From assembly GCF_042646165.1 (NCBI RefSeq), contig NZ_JBHRTC010000013.1: 64,000 nt of DNA; one strand, written 5' to 3'. Below the pieces are notes generated by a model that was given only the letters and a program-made list of their open reading frames with translations, was not told the DNA's origin and did not search any database. Position numbers and translations under genes: made by a program. How positions within the stretch are numbered: position 1 is the stretch's first letter; each line of letters starts with the position of its first letter. Positions 50,601 to 59,598 of this stretch are shown here, piece after piece. Source of the DNA: Microbaculum marinum (GTDB lineage Bacteria > Pseudomonadota > Alphaproteobacteria > Rhizobiales > Tepidamorphaceae).

Positions 50601-50618
50601 TGTCTAGTAATCTAGACA
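50601..50618. promoter_or_regulatory. Perfect palindromic operator for PhnF
   Basis: TGTCTAG, spacer TAAT, CTAGACA: 7-bp perfect inverted arms in the 114-bp gap between divergent phnG and phnF. PhnF-type GntR/HutC regulators bind palindromes of this kind (for instance containing TCTAGA-like halves). A possible half site TGTCTGGAC lies at 50579-50587. It probably represses phnG-L and phnF. Confidence 0.65.
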
Positions 50619-50651
50619 AGTGGTTTGATACCGGCTGCGGGTGACATTCGT

Positions 50652-51422
50652 ATGACGGACGCAATGGCGGACCCCCATGTCACCGCCGCAAGAGGCCCCG
50701 GGGCGGCTCCGGGGCAGGACGGCATCGCGCTGTGGCGGCGCATCGCCGATTCCCTGCGCCGGGAGACCCCCGCCGGCGAGCACGCGCCGGGCGACCGGCT
50801 GCCGTCGGAATCGGTGCTGGCGGAACGGTTCGGCGTGAACCGGCACACGGTGCGCCGCGCGCTGGCGGCGCTGGCCGGCGACGGGCTGGTGCGCTCCGAG
50901 CAGGGCAGGGGAACCATCGTCCGCGGCCGGCCGCTGGACTACCCGATCGGTCCGCGCACCCGGTTCTCGGAAATCGTCTCGCGGCAGGCGCGCGCGCCCT
51001 CCGGCCGGCTGATCGCCGCCGACGAGATGTCGGCCGAGCCGGACGTCGCCGCCGCCCTCGGCATCGCGCGCGGCACGCCGGTGCTGCGGCTGGAGACGCT
51101 GAGCGCCGCCGACGGCATCCCGCTCAACGTCGCGACGAGCTGGTTTCCCGCCGAGCGGCTGCCGGGCTTCGTGGCGCACTATGCCGAGACCGGCTCGATC
51201 ACCCGGGCGCTGCAGCGCTGCGGCGTCGCGGACTACCAGCGCCGCGAGACGCGGGTGACGGCGCGCATCGCCGACGCGCAGGACGCGCTGGCGCTCGGCA
51301 TCGCGCCGGGCAGCCCGCTGATCGCCACCGAAAGCATCAATGCGGACACGGAGGGGCGGCCGATCCAGTATTCGCTCGCCCGCTTCGCCGCCGACCGGGT
51401 GCAGATCGTGGTGGAGACGTGA
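50652..51422 (+). CDS. phnF: GntR/HutC-family phosphonate regulator PhnF
   Basis: A 256-residue regulator: winged helix with ALWRRIADSLRRETPAGEHAPGDRLPSESVLAERFGVNRHTVRRALAAL split across the N terminus (GDRLPSES, RFGVNRHTVRRAL), then a UTRA ligand domain (LGIARGTPVLRLETLSAADGIPLNVATSWFP region, ending IQYSLARFAADRVQIVVE). It is divergent from phnG with a palindromic operator between, matching phnF in many C-P lyase clusters. An upstream start at 50625 is less likely. Confidence 0.92.
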   Translation: MTDAMADPHVTAARGPGAAPGQDGIALWRRIADSLRRETPAGEHAPGDRLPSESVLAERFGVNRHTVRRALAALAGDGLVRSEQGRGTIVRGRPLDYPIGPRTRFSEIVSRQARAPSGRLIAADEMSAEPDVAAALGIARGTPVLRLETLSAADGIPLNVATSWFPAERLPGFVAHYAETGSITRALQRCGVADYQRRETRVTARIADAQDALALGIAPGSPLIATESINADTEGRPIQYSLARFAADRVQIVVET

Positions 51423-51458
51423 GGGCGGGGCGGGGGGTGAGCCAAATCCGCTTGGCGC

Positions 51459-52127
51459 CTATGCTTCCAAAGGGCAATTTCCGGTGGATCGCCCCATGTC
51501 ACGCCACCCCTGCACGCTTGGTCGGGCCAACATACGGTCGTGCCATGCATGCAGATGGCCGAGGCGCAGCGGAATTGTCAGCTTGACGATGTCCGCAAAA
51601 ACGAAGGCGGCGACCACGGTTATGTCTGCCATCGAGAAAGTCTCACCCGCGACATAGGGGCGCGTGGAAAGAAGGTCGTCGAAATACCGCGCCCCTCGCA
51701 ATGCCCTGTCGCGCATCCGTTCGCCCCATTCGGGATTCTGGTAGAGTTCGACATGGGGACCCAGACCCGGGGTCGCGTGATGGAAGTAGACGCTGATCGG
51801 ATCCAGGAGTTCGATCTCGGCGCGCTTGTTCGTCATATGGACCATGCCCCTTTCCCGTGCCGAAACGCCGGTCAGACGGGGCCGACCCTCAAGATGATCC
51901 AGATACTCCGTGATGGCAGTGCATTCGGCCAGGTATGTCCCGTCGGCGAGTTCGAGGACGGGCAGGGTGCCAGAATAGTTCTTCTCCAGAAACTCCGGTC
52001 GCTTGTGGGCACCCGTCCTCAAGTCCACTTCGACGAATCGTACCTTGTCCTGCAAATTCAACTCTGCCAGCGCGATGCGAACGCGGGCAGGATAGGGTCC
52101 GCGGCCAAAGTCATGGATCGTCATCAT
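51459..52127 (-). CDS. Glutathione S-transferase family protein
   Basis: A 222-residue GST: N-terminal thioredoxin-like domain with MTIHDFGRGPYPARVRIALAE, SGTLPVLELADGTYLAECTAITEYLD (the cis-Pro and glutathione gamma-glutamyl contact region), and a helical C-terminal domain with YVAGETFSMADITVVAAF, the conserved N-capping motif. It is divergent from a TetR gene, with a TetR-type operator between, so it is likely an inducible detoxification enzyme. It is far from the gentisate genes and not their isomerase by context. Confidence 0.9.
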   Translation of the reverse strand: MMTIHDFGRGPYPARVRIALAELNLQDKVRFVEVDLRTGAHKRPEFLEKNYSGTLPVLELADGTYLAECTAITEYLDHLEGRPRLTGVSARERGMVHMTNKRAEIELLDPISVYFHHATPGLGPHVELYQNPEWGERMRDRALRGARYFDDLLSTRPYVAGETFSMADITVVAAFVFADIVKLTIPLRLGHLHAWHDRMLARPSVQGWRDMGRSTGNCPLEA

Positions 52128-52141
52128 CGGAAACCGCCTCT

Positions 52142-52160
52142 CTACCTATCAGTTGGTAGG
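52142..52160. promoter_or_regulatory. Candidate TetR operator between GST and TetR genes
   Basis: CTACCTATCAGTTGGTAGG contains inverted arms CTACC and GGTAG with an 8-base spacer. It lies 15 bases before the GST start codon, suited to repression of the GST gene by the divergent TetR protein. Confidence 0.55.
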
Positions 52161-52225
52161 CTACGTTGACACGACCCACCGCAAAATCAATCCTTGGCCT
52201 TGCAAAATATCGTGAGCCCCAGACC

Positions 52226-52804
52226 ATGTCCGAAAACACAGTGGAGAACATCCTGGCCGTAGCCCGCGCGCAGGTGCAGGCGCATGGCTATGATGGCCTG
52301 AATTTCAGGGACATTGCGTCAAGGGTCGGGATCAGGGCCCCCAGCCTTTATCACCACTTCCCGAGCAAGGCTGCTCTCGGCGCCGCCGTAGCTAGGCGGT
52401 ATTGCGACGATGTGAAGGCAGCCCTCGATGCGGTTTCTCGGGCCAATGATTCACCGAGTGCCTGCCTGCAGGCCTATCCCGGGATTTTCCGAAAGGCTCT
52501 CGACGGCGACAGTCGCATCTGCCTGGCAAGCTTCCTGTCAGCTCAAATCGATGATGTGCCGGAAAAGCTGCGAACAGAGATCCGCGCGTTCATCCATATC
52601 AACGTGACATGGCTTGCTGAGCGTCTTTCCGCGTCTGCGCCGGATGATACAGCCATGCGCCGCGCCGATGCCATCTACGCGGCGGTGGCAGGGGCGCAAT
52701 TGACCGCGCGCGGTTCGGGAGGACTGCGCCGGTACGATGACATCATCGCCACCTATAGGAACGTCGGTCTCTTCCGGCCTGATTCAATCCCATCTGAGCA
52801 ATGA
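52226..52804 (+). CDS. TetR/AcrR-family transcriptional regulator
   Basis: A 192-residue regulator: helix-turn-helix in AHGYDGLNFRDIASRVGIRAPSLYHHFPSKAALGAAVARRY, the standard TetR DNA-binding domain. The C-terminal ligand domain (CLASFLSAQIDDVPEKLRTEIRAFI, RRADAIYAAVAGAQLTARG) resembles NemR-like or AcuR-like regulators of electrophile response. ATG 52226 is preferred to an upstream TTG at 52166. It probably represses the divergent GST. Confidence 0.9.
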   Translation: MSENTVENILAVARAQVQAHGYDGLNFRDIASRVGIRAPSLYHHFPSKAALGAAVARRYCDDVKAALDAVSRANDSPSACLQAYPGIFRKALDGDSRICLASFLSAQIDDVPEKLRTEIRAFIHINVTWLAERLSASAPDDTAMRRADAIYAAVAGAQLTARGSGGLRRYDDIIATYRNVGLFRPDSIPSEQ

Positions 52805-53025
52805 GAGCAGACCTGAGCGGAGGATGCCGCATTTGCCAACCCAGACCTCTCGTGAGTTCAGCTACCGCTGTTATGACCGGCTGCCTCGTCGACGCCCATG
52901 TCGTCCCGACGACGCATGTGCAATTGTTACGGCGCAACATCGCGGCATGTGAGGCGCGCTGATACTGGTGCGCCACGCCGGCGCCTGTGAGACGCCCCGA
53001 ACGTGCAATCCGATTGGACGAGGAC
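52805..53025. other. Intergenic region before the Lon-like gene
   Basis: A 221-bp stretch between the TetR stop and the Lon-like start. No gene, repeat or clear operator was recognised; it should hold the promoter of the Lon-like/UspA-like operon. Confidence 0.4.
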
Positions 53026-55509
53026 ATGGCAAATAATCCCGCCGAAAGACACGAGGAGACCGCCGGCGAAGCCGCGCCGCTCGACCCCGACCGGCTGTAC
53101 CGGGCGGCCGATCCGGCCGGGCTGGGTTTCGAGACGACGGCGGATCTCGAGCCGATCGACGGGCTGATCGGACAGCAGCGGGCGCTCGACGCGATCACGG
53201 TCGGCACCGGGGTGCCGCGGCAGGGCTTCAACCTGTTCGCCATCGGCCATACTGGGGCGCTGACCCGCAGGGCGGTCGAGTCGGTGCTGAACGACGCCGC
53301 CGCGGACCGGCCGGCGCCGTCGGACTGGGTCTATGTCAACAACTTCAAGGAGCCGCACAGGCCGATCGCGATCGACCTGCCGGCGGGGCGGGCGCCGGAC
53401 TTCCGCGATGCGATGCGGGAACTCGTCGACGAACTGAAGACGGCGCTGCCGGCGGTGTTCCAGAGCGAGGAGTACCAGACGCGGCGCGGCGCCATCGATG
53501 AGGCGTTCCAGAAGAAGCAGGCGGAAGCGTTCTCAGAACTCCAGAAGCGGGCTCAGGAGCACAACATCGTCGTGATGCGCACGCCGATGGGCTTCGCGCT
53601 GGTGCCCTCGCGCGACGGCGAGCCGATTCCGCCGCCCGAGTTCAATGCCCTGCCGGAGGAGCAGCGCGAGGCGATCCAGAAGACCATCGCGGAACTGGAG
53701 AAGGACCTGGAGCACATCGTCCACCAGATCCCCGGCTGGGACAAGGAACGCCGCGACGAACTGCGCCGCGTCAACGAGGAGACGGCGCAGATCGCCATCG
53801 CCCAGCCGATCGAAGAGGTCCGACGGCGGCTCGCCGACCTGCCGAGGGTGCTGGAACATGTCGAGGCGGTGCGGGCCGACCTGGTGGAGAACATCGCTGC
53901 CTTCGTCGTTGCCGGGACGCAGGCGGAGGCGGGCGATTCGGGCGGCAGTTCTGGCGGGGATTCGGGCGGCGAGACGCTGCCCGGCGGCCCGTTCGACCGC
54001 TACCAGGTCAACGTGCTCGTCTCGCAGCAGGACTGCGACGGCTGCGCGCCGGTGATCGAGGAACTGCATCCCACCCTGCCGAACCTGACCGGGCGGATCG
54101 AGCACCTCGCGCGGCAGGGCGCCCTGGTGACGAACTTCCGGCTGATCAAGCCGGGCGCGCTGCACCGCGCCAACGGCGGCTACCTGCTGCTGGACGCGCG
54201 CAGCGTGCTCACCGAGCCGTTCTCGTGGACCGCGCTGAAGCGGGCGCTGCGCAGCCGCCAGATCGTCATCGAGGATCCGAGCCGGCTGGTCGGCACGAGC
54301 AGCACGATCTCGCTCGATCCGGACCCGATTCCGCTCGACCTGAAGGTGGTGCTGTTCGGCGACCGGACGCTTTACTACATGCTGGCAGCGGCCGATCCGG
54401 AGCTGTCGGAACACTTCAAGATCGTGGCCGATTTCGAAGACGATTTCGACCGGTCCGCCGAGACCGAGGCGCTGCTGGCGCGCTTCATCGCCTCGATCCT
54501 GCGGCGCGAGTCGATGAAGCCGATGGATGCCGACGGGGTGGCGCTGGTCCTGGAACACGCATCGCGCGTGGCCGACAATGCCGGCAAGCTGACCCTTGAG
54601 GTCGACCAGCTCCGCGACCTGCTGGCGGAGGCCGATTTCTGGGCGCAGAAGGCGGGACGCGACACCATCGCCCGCGCCGACGTCCGCAAGGCCCTCGACC
54701 AGTGGATCTGGCGGTCCTCGCGGGTCCGCGACCGGCTGCAGGAACAGATCATCGACAAGGTCTCGCTGATCGACACGCAGGGCGCCCGCGTCGGCCAGAT
54801 CAACGGCCTCAGCGTGATGTCGCTGGGTGGGTTCGCGTTCGGGCGTCCGACGCGGATCACCTGCCAGGTGCGGCCGGGGGCCGGCAAGGTGATCGACATA
54901 GAGCGCGAGGTGGAACTCGGCGGGCCGCTCCATTCAAAGGGCGTGCTGATCCTGTCGGGATTCCTGGCCGGGCGGTTCGCCCTCGACGCGCCGATGTCGC
55001 TGTCGGCGAGCCTGGTGTTCGAGCAGTCCTACGGCGGCGTCGACGGCGACAGCGCCTCGTCGGCGGAACTCTACGTGCTGCTGTCGGCCCTCGCCGAGCT
55101 GCCGATCCGGCAGGACCTGGCGGTGACGGGATCGGTCAACCAGCTCGGCGACGTGCAGGCGATCGGCGGCGTCAACGAGAAGATCGAGGGCTTCTTCGAC
55201 ATCTGCCGCGAGCGCGGGCTGACCGGGACGCAGGGCGTCATGATACCGGCGTCCAACGTGCGCCACCTGATGCTGCGCGACGACGTCGTCGAGGCGTGCC
55301 GGGAAGGGCGGTTCGCGGTCTACCCGATCGCCCGGATCGAGCAGGGCATCTCGCTGCTGACCGGCCGTCCCGCCGGCGAGCGCGGGCCGGACGGCAATTT
55401 TCCCGAGGGCAGCGTCTACGCCGCCGTCGAGGCGCGGCTGCAGGCCTTTGCCGACATTCGCCGCAGCTTCGGCCGGGAGGGCGGCACGGGGCAAGGGACG
55501 ACATCATGA
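53026..55509 (+). CDS. Lon-like ATP-dependent protease (AAA_32/LonB-type)
   Basis: An 827-residue protein. The C-terminal Lon proteolytic domain has the catalytic dyad: Ser676 in GDSASSAELYVLL and Lys719 in GGVNEKIEGFF, 43 residues apart as in E. coli Lon. The N-terminal region matches the degenerate AAA domain of LonB-like proteins: the loop reads FAIGHTGALTRRAV, not a canonical Walker A, then VYVNNFKEPHRPIAIDLPAGR. A middle helical insert (about residues 140-310, QKKQAEAFSELQKRAQEHN) precedes LLLDARSVLTEPFSW. It may be a stress-related protease with weak or no ATPase. Stop overlaps the next gene's ATG. Confidence 0.88.
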   Translation: MANNPAERHEETAGEAAPLDPDRLYRAADPAGLGFETTADLEPIDGLIGQQRALDAITVGTGVPRQGFNLFAIGHTGALTRRAVESVLNDAAADRPAPSDWVYVNNFKEPHRPIAIDLPAGRAPDFRDAMRELVDELKTALPAVFQSEEYQTRRGAIDEAFQKKQAEAFSELQKRAQEHNIVVMRTPMGFALVPSRDGEPIPPPEFNALPEEQREAIQKTIAELEKDLEHIVHQIPGWDKERRDELRRVNEETAQIAIAQPIEEVRRRLADLPRVLEHVEAVRADLVENIAAFVVAGTQAEAGDSGGSSGGDSGGETLPGGPFDRYQVNVLVSQQDCDGCAPVIEELHPTLPNLTGRIEHLARQGALVTNFRLIKPGALHRANGGYLLLDARSVLTEPFSWTALKRALRSRQIVIEDPSRLVGTSSTISLDPDPIPLDLKVVLFGDRTLYYMLAAADPELSEHFKIVADFEDDFDRSAETEALLARFIASILRRESMKPMDADGVALVLEHASRVADNAGKLTLEVDQLRDLLAEADFWAQKAGRDTIARADVRKALDQWIWRSSRVRDRLQEQIIDKVSLIDTQGARVGQINGLSVMSLGGFAFGRPTRITCQVRPGAGKVIDIEREVELGGPLHSKGVLILSGFLAGRFALDAPMSLSASLVFEQSYGGVDGDSASSAELYVLLSALAELPIRQDLAVTGSVNQLGDVQAIGGVNEKIEGFFDICRERGLTGTQGVMIPASNVRHLMLRDDVVEACREGRFAVYPIARIEQGISLLTGRPAGERGPDGNFPEGSVYAAVEARLQAFADIRRSFGREGGTGQGTTS

Positions 55510-56396
55510 GCACACGGATCGCCTTCAAGCGGGTTCTGGTCGGATTCCAGCAAAGCGCACCCGACCGGGCCGCGGTCCGCCTCGCCGCGGAGCTGGCCGG
55601 ACTGCTGCGGGTCGACCTGTGCTGCATGTGCATCGAGGATCCGGGGCTTTCGGGCCTCGCCGCCTATCCGGGCAGGCGCGAATTCCGGGTGCTCGGCCGG
55701 CACTGGAGCCCGCTGGACTCCGACCAGCTGTCGCGGGAGATCGACCTGCACGCGCGGGCGGTGCGCCGGCTGTTCGACGAGGCGGCGCGACGGGCCGGCG
55801 TGCAGGGGCGCTTCGAGACCGTCCGGGCGGCGGTCGGCGAGGCGCTGCGGAGCCTGCCGACGAGCGGCGACATCGTCATCATATCCGAGCCGCAGTCGCC
55901 GTCCGAACGTGTCCTGGCGCCGTTTCCGCAACTCGTGCGGGCGGCATTCCAGTCAAAGGCGACGGTGTTCTACATCCCGCGGCGCATCGTGCGGCGCAGC
56001 GGCCCGGTGGTCGCCGTCGCCACCTCGCGCGACGACGCGAGCATCGCGGTCGCCACCGCCGTGGCGGCGTCGGCCGGCGAAAGCGTCGTGGTCCTGGAGG
56101 TGACGGACGGGGCGGACGGGGCGCCGGCGGCCCCGAGGGGCGAAGGCGCCGGGGTGTCGGCCGGAGAGGTGCCGACCGGCCGGCTCCGCGTGGCGCGCCG
56201 GGCCCTGTCCGACATCGCGTCCCTGTCGGCGGCACTCAGGGGGCTCGACGAACGGATGGTCGTGCTCGGCCGGAGCGTCTTCCGGGCCGACGACGTCGCC
56301 ATGCCGTCGGCGTTCGCCGCCCTGCGCGGCGTGCCGGTGCTGCTGGTCGGAGAGCCGGCCGGCGGGGAGGGGTCGGAGGCAGACGAGGCGGCCTGA
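55506..56396 (+). CDS. UspA-like universal stress protein
   Basis: A 296-residue protein, coupled by a 4-base overlap to the Lon-like gene. The N terminus (IAFKRVLVGFQQSAPDRAAVRLAAELAGLL) and SGDIVIISEPQSPSERVLAPFPQLVRAA fit a UspA-fold domain; a second, weaker domain follows (VVAVATSRDDASIAVATAVAASAGES). A tandem-Usp architecture is suggested. No ATP-binding GxxGxxxxG(S/T) motif was seen clearly. Role probably in stress physiology with the protease. The alanine/glycine-rich linker near residues 200-225 is unusual. Confidence 0.65.
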   Translation: MSTRIAFKRVLVGFQQSAPDRAAVRLAAELAGLLRVDLCCMCIEDPGLSGLAAYPGRREFRVLGRHWSPLDSDQLSREIDLHARAVRRLFDEAARRAGVQGRFETVRAAVGEALRSLPTSGDIVIISEPQSPSERVLAPFPQLVRAAFQSKATVFYIPRRIVRRSGPVVAVATSRDDASIAVATAVAASAGESVVVLEVTDGADGAPAAPRGEGAGVSAGEVPTGRLRVARRALSDIASLSAALRGLDERMVVLGRSVFRADDVAMPSAFAALRGVPVLLVGEPAGGEGSEADEAA

Positions 56397-56464
56397 GGCG
56401 GATGTCCGCTTCCAGGGCGCGCGTCCGTCTGCTTACATGACCGCCGAGGTTCGGGGGCGCGAGC

Positions 56465-58021
56465 GTGCAGCGAAAGGTCACTGTCATCCTGGCCGCCGAC
56501 GTGGTCGGCTTCTCCCGCCTCGTCGCCGAGGACGAGGAGGAGAGCCTGCGCCGGCTGATGTCGTACCGCGAGGTGTTCGACGAGTTCGTCGAGCAGCATG
56601 GCGGGCGGATCTTCAACACCGCCGGCGACGCGGTGCTGGCGGAGTTCCGGTCCTCGGTCGAGGCGGTGCGGGCGGCGATCGACATCCAGGAAACGCTGAG
56701 GATGCGGAACTTCGCCTATCCGCCGTCCCGGCACATGCAGTTCCGCATCGGCATCACCGTCGGCGACGTCATCGAGCGCGACGGCGACCTGCTCGGCGAC
56801 GCGGTCAACCTCGCGGCCCGGCTGCAGGGGCTGGCGGTGCCGGGCGGGGTGTGGATCTCGCGCTCTGTGCACGAGCAGGTGGCCGGCAAGCTGTCGCTGT
56901 CGTTCCGCGACCTCGGCGCCCAGTCGGTGAAGAACATTCCCACCCCGGTGCACGTCTACGCGGTGATGCCCGACGAGGCGGGTGGCGTAACCGCGGTGCC
57001 GGTGAAGACCGAAACCGCGCCAGCCGCGCCGGCCCCGGTGCCGCCGCGCGGCTTGCGGCGATGGCCGATCTTCGCGGCGGTGGCAGGCGCGGTCGCGGTG
57101 TTGGTGGCGGTGCTCATGGCGGCGGGATGGTACGCCATCGACGGGAGACCGGGCGGGACCGGCCCGGACCGCGTGGCGGACGGTGCGCCGGTTTCGCAGG
57201 CCGGGCCGGCGCAGGCGGCCGGCGACCTCCCGTTCGTCGCCGAGCAGATCCCGTTCCTGCGCGAGGACAACCGCAACGACATCAAGGACGGCTATGTCGG
57301 CGCGCGCGGCGACAAGGCGCTGGCGCTGAACCGCTACGGCTACGGCTTCGTGGTCGCCGAGCCCGACCTGGAGACCGCCCGGCGCAAGGCGCTCGACTCG
57401 TGCCGCCAGTCGACGGGCGAGGCCTGCGAGATCTACGCGGAAGGCGACGAACTGGTGTGGCCGCATCCGCTGCCGCCGCTGCCGCCCGAGCCGTGGCTGC
57501 GCGGCGTTCCCGGCGAGGCGATGCCGTTCGATCCCGAGCGGGTGCCGTTCGTGCGGGAGGCGGACGAGGAGCTGATCGCGAGCTTCGCCGGGCGGCCGCT
57601 GCCGCGCGCGCTGTCGGTAAACGACGACGGCTATATCGGCATGAGCTGGGGCGGGGCGGCGGCGCAGGATCCCATCCGCCGCTCGCTCGAGTATTGCGGC
57701 GACCGGTCGGGCAGCGCCTGCCTGCTGGTCGCGGTGGACGAGACGTTCGTGGTCGGCCTGCCCGAGAGCTACGCGATCACCGGACTGTTCCGCCCGAAGA
57801 CCGACGACGCGTTCACGCCGCAGCAGCGGGCGGACCTGGCAGGCCTCTACGCGGGCTCGGACTGGCGCGCCGTGGCCGTCGGCAGCGGCGGATACGGCGT
57901 GACGGTCGGGCGGGCAAGCGAGGCCGAGGCGGTCGCCGCGGCGATGGCGGACTGCGCACGCACCGGCGAACAGTGCCGGGTCCACGCGATCAATGCGTTC
58001 CGGGTGGCGCGGCGCGACTGA
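56465..58021 (+). CDS. Membrane-anchored class III adenylate/guanylate cyclase with three two-cysteine repeats
   Basis: A 518-residue protein. Residues 1-165 are a class III cyclase domain: metal aspartates Asp12 (LAADVVGFSRL) and Asp55 (NTAGDAVLAEF), and the transition-state residues Asn115 and Arg119 in GDAVNLAARLQ. A proline/alanine linker leads to one membrane helix (about 200-224, WPIFAAVAGAVAVLVAVLMAA). The rest, presumably periplasmic, shows three related modules, each with a cysteine pair: 313/321 (DSCRQSTGEAC), 411/419 (EYCGDRSGSAC), 497/504 (ADCARTGEQC). The modules may bind a signal and control cAMP synthesis. It begins with GTG. Substrate (ATP or GTP) not decided. Confidence 0.85.
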   Translation: MQRKVTVILAADVVGFSRLVAEDEEESLRRLMSYREVFDEFVEQHGGRIFNTAGDAVLAEFRSSVEAVRAAIDIQETLRMRNFAYPPSRHMQFRIGITVGDVIERDGDLLGDAVNLAARLQGLAVPGGVWISRSVHEQVAGKLSLSFRDLGAQSVKNIPTPVHVYAVMPDEAGGVTAVPVKTETAPAAPAPVPPRGLRRWPIFAAVAGAVAVLVAVLMAAGWYAIDGRPGGTGPDRVADGAPVSQAGPAQAAGDLPFVAEQIPFLREDNRNDIKDGYVGARGDKALALNRYGYGFVVAEPDLETARRKALDSCRQSTGEACEIYAEGDELVWPHPLPPLPPEPWLRGVPGEAMPFDPERVPFVREADEELIASFAGRPLPRALSVNDDGYIGMSWGGAAAQDPIRRSLEYCGDRSGSACLLVAVDETFVVGLPESYAITGLFRPKTDDAFTPQQRADLAGLYAGSDWRAVAVGSGGYGVTVGRASEAEAVAAAMADCARTGEQCRVHAINAFRVARRD

Positions 58022-58170
58022 CCGGCGTCGAGCTTGCACCGATACTCCGGCTTCACCAGTATGGGTGACAAAACGGCAACGATTGTCGGCCATGGTTCCC
58101 GGAGGCGCACCGACGGGTGCGGCACAATGCTCGGCACCGGCCGGGCTCCGGACCGGGGGAAACGGACGCG

Positions 58171-59430
58171 ATGGAACAGATCCGCACGAAAGTCTGCGTC
58201 GTCGGCGGCGGCCCGGCGGGCGTCATGCACGGGCTGCTGCTGGCGCGGGCCGGGGTCGAAGTCACCGTGCTGGAGAAGCACGCCGACTTCTTCCGCGACT
58301 TCCGCGGCGACACGATCCATCCCTCGACGCTGGAGGTGATGCACGAGCTCGGCATCCTCGACGATTTCCTGAAGGTGCCGCACGAGAAGACGCCGACGGT
58401 GGGCGCCCGCTTCGGCGAGTTCGAGACCACCGTCGCGGACTTCACCCACCTTCCCACCCACTGCAAGTTCATCGCCCTGATGCCGCAGTGGGACTTCCTC
58501 AACTTCCTGGCCGACTACGGCAAGCGCTACCGGACCTTCGACATGCGCATGCAGACCGAGGCGACCGGCGTCATCGAGGAGGACGGCAAGGTGGTCGGGG
58601 TGCGGGCGACGTCGCCGTCATCGCCGACCCCAGGGGAGATGGAGATCCGGGCCGACCTGGTGGTGGCGGCGGACGGCCGCCATTCGACGATCCGGGACGT
58701 CACCGGCTTCGTGTCGGAGGAACTCGGGGCGCCGATGGACGTGCTGTGGTTCCGCATGCCGCGCAATCCGGCCGACCCGGACCGCACGACGTTCTTCTTC
58801 GAGGCGGCCCATATCGTCATCCTGCTCAACCGCGGCGACTACTGGCAGATCGCCTACATCATCCCGAAGGGCGGCCTGGAGCATCTGAAGGCGGAGGGAA
58901 TGGACGCCTTCCACCGCCAGCTGATCCAGATCGCGCCGTTCTTCCGGGACAGGGTGTCGGAGATCGGCGACTGGGAGCAGATCAAGCTCCTGTCGGTGCA
59001 GGTCGACCGGCTGAAGACATGGCACAGGCCGGGACTGCTGCTGATCGGCGACGCCGCGCACGCGATGTCGCCGATCGGCGGCGTCGGCGTGAACCTGGCG
59101 GTGCAGGACGGGGTGGCGGCTGCGAACCTGCTGGCGGCGAAGCTGCGCGCCGGCACCGTCACCGACGCCGACCTCGCCGCGGTGCAGAAGCGCCGGGAGT
59201 TCGCGGTCAAGGTCACCCAGAAGATGCAGGTGATGATCCAGAACCATGTCATCAGTCCGCTGCTGTCGGAGACCGACGACCTGAAGCCGCCGCTGCCGGT
59301 GCGGCTCGCCGACAGGTTCCCGATGCTGCGCCGCCTGCCGGCGCGGATCATCGGCATGGGCGTGCGCCCCGAGCACGTCAGGCTGTCCGAGGACCCGGCG
59401 GCACTGGCGGAGCCAACGACCGGCCGATAG
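58171..59430 (+). CDS. FAD-dependent monooxygenase
   Basis: A 419-residue group A flavoprotein: VCVVGGGPAGVMHGLLLARAG binds FAD, DLVVAADGRHSTIRDVTG is the DG motif, LLLIGDAAHAMSPIGGVGVNLAVQDGVAAAN the GD motif. FRDFRGDTIHPSTLEVMHELG is seen in many polyketide/aromatic hydroxylases. It is isolated from other catabolic genes, so its substrate cannot be guessed. GGGGGAAAC precedes the ATG. Confidence 0.87.
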   Translation: MEQIRTKVCVVGGGPAGVMHGLLLARAGVEVTVLEKHADFFRDFRGDTIHPSTLEVMHELGILDDFLKVPHEKTPTVGARFGEFETTVADFTHLPTHCKFIALMPQWDFLNFLADYGKRYRTFDMRMQTEATGVIEEDGKVVGVRATSPSSPTPGEMEIRADLVVAADGRHSTIRDVTGFVSEELGAPMDVLWFRMPRNPADPDRTTFFFEAAHIVILLNRGDYWQIAYIIPKGGLEHLKAEGMDAFHRQLIQIAPFFRDRVSEIGDWEQIKLLSVQVDRLKTWHRPGLLLIGDAAHAMSPIGGVGVNLAVQDGVAAANLLAAKLRAGTVTDADLAAVQKRREFAVKVTQKMQVMIQNHVISPLLSETDDLKPPLPVRLADRFPMLRRLPARIIGMGVRPEHVRLSEDPAALAEPTTGR

Positions 59431-59598
59431 CTCCGGCGCGGTCCGTGTCCGGTGCAAGCGGCCGCCGGCCTGTCGGGCTGCAACGGCAGTCTCCGGAAAG
59501 ACGCCGCGATGCGAGTTCTATTCCGATTGCGGAAATTCGGGTTCCGTGGTGTGATTCCGGTCGGCCGAACCGGCCAGTCCCGACACTGGAGGACATCC

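Noticed and set aside
51459..52127. The GST as the missing maleylpyruvate isomerase of the gentisate module.
   Set aside because: It is over 30 kb away, has its own TetR regulator and lacks any shared operator; context points to detoxification.
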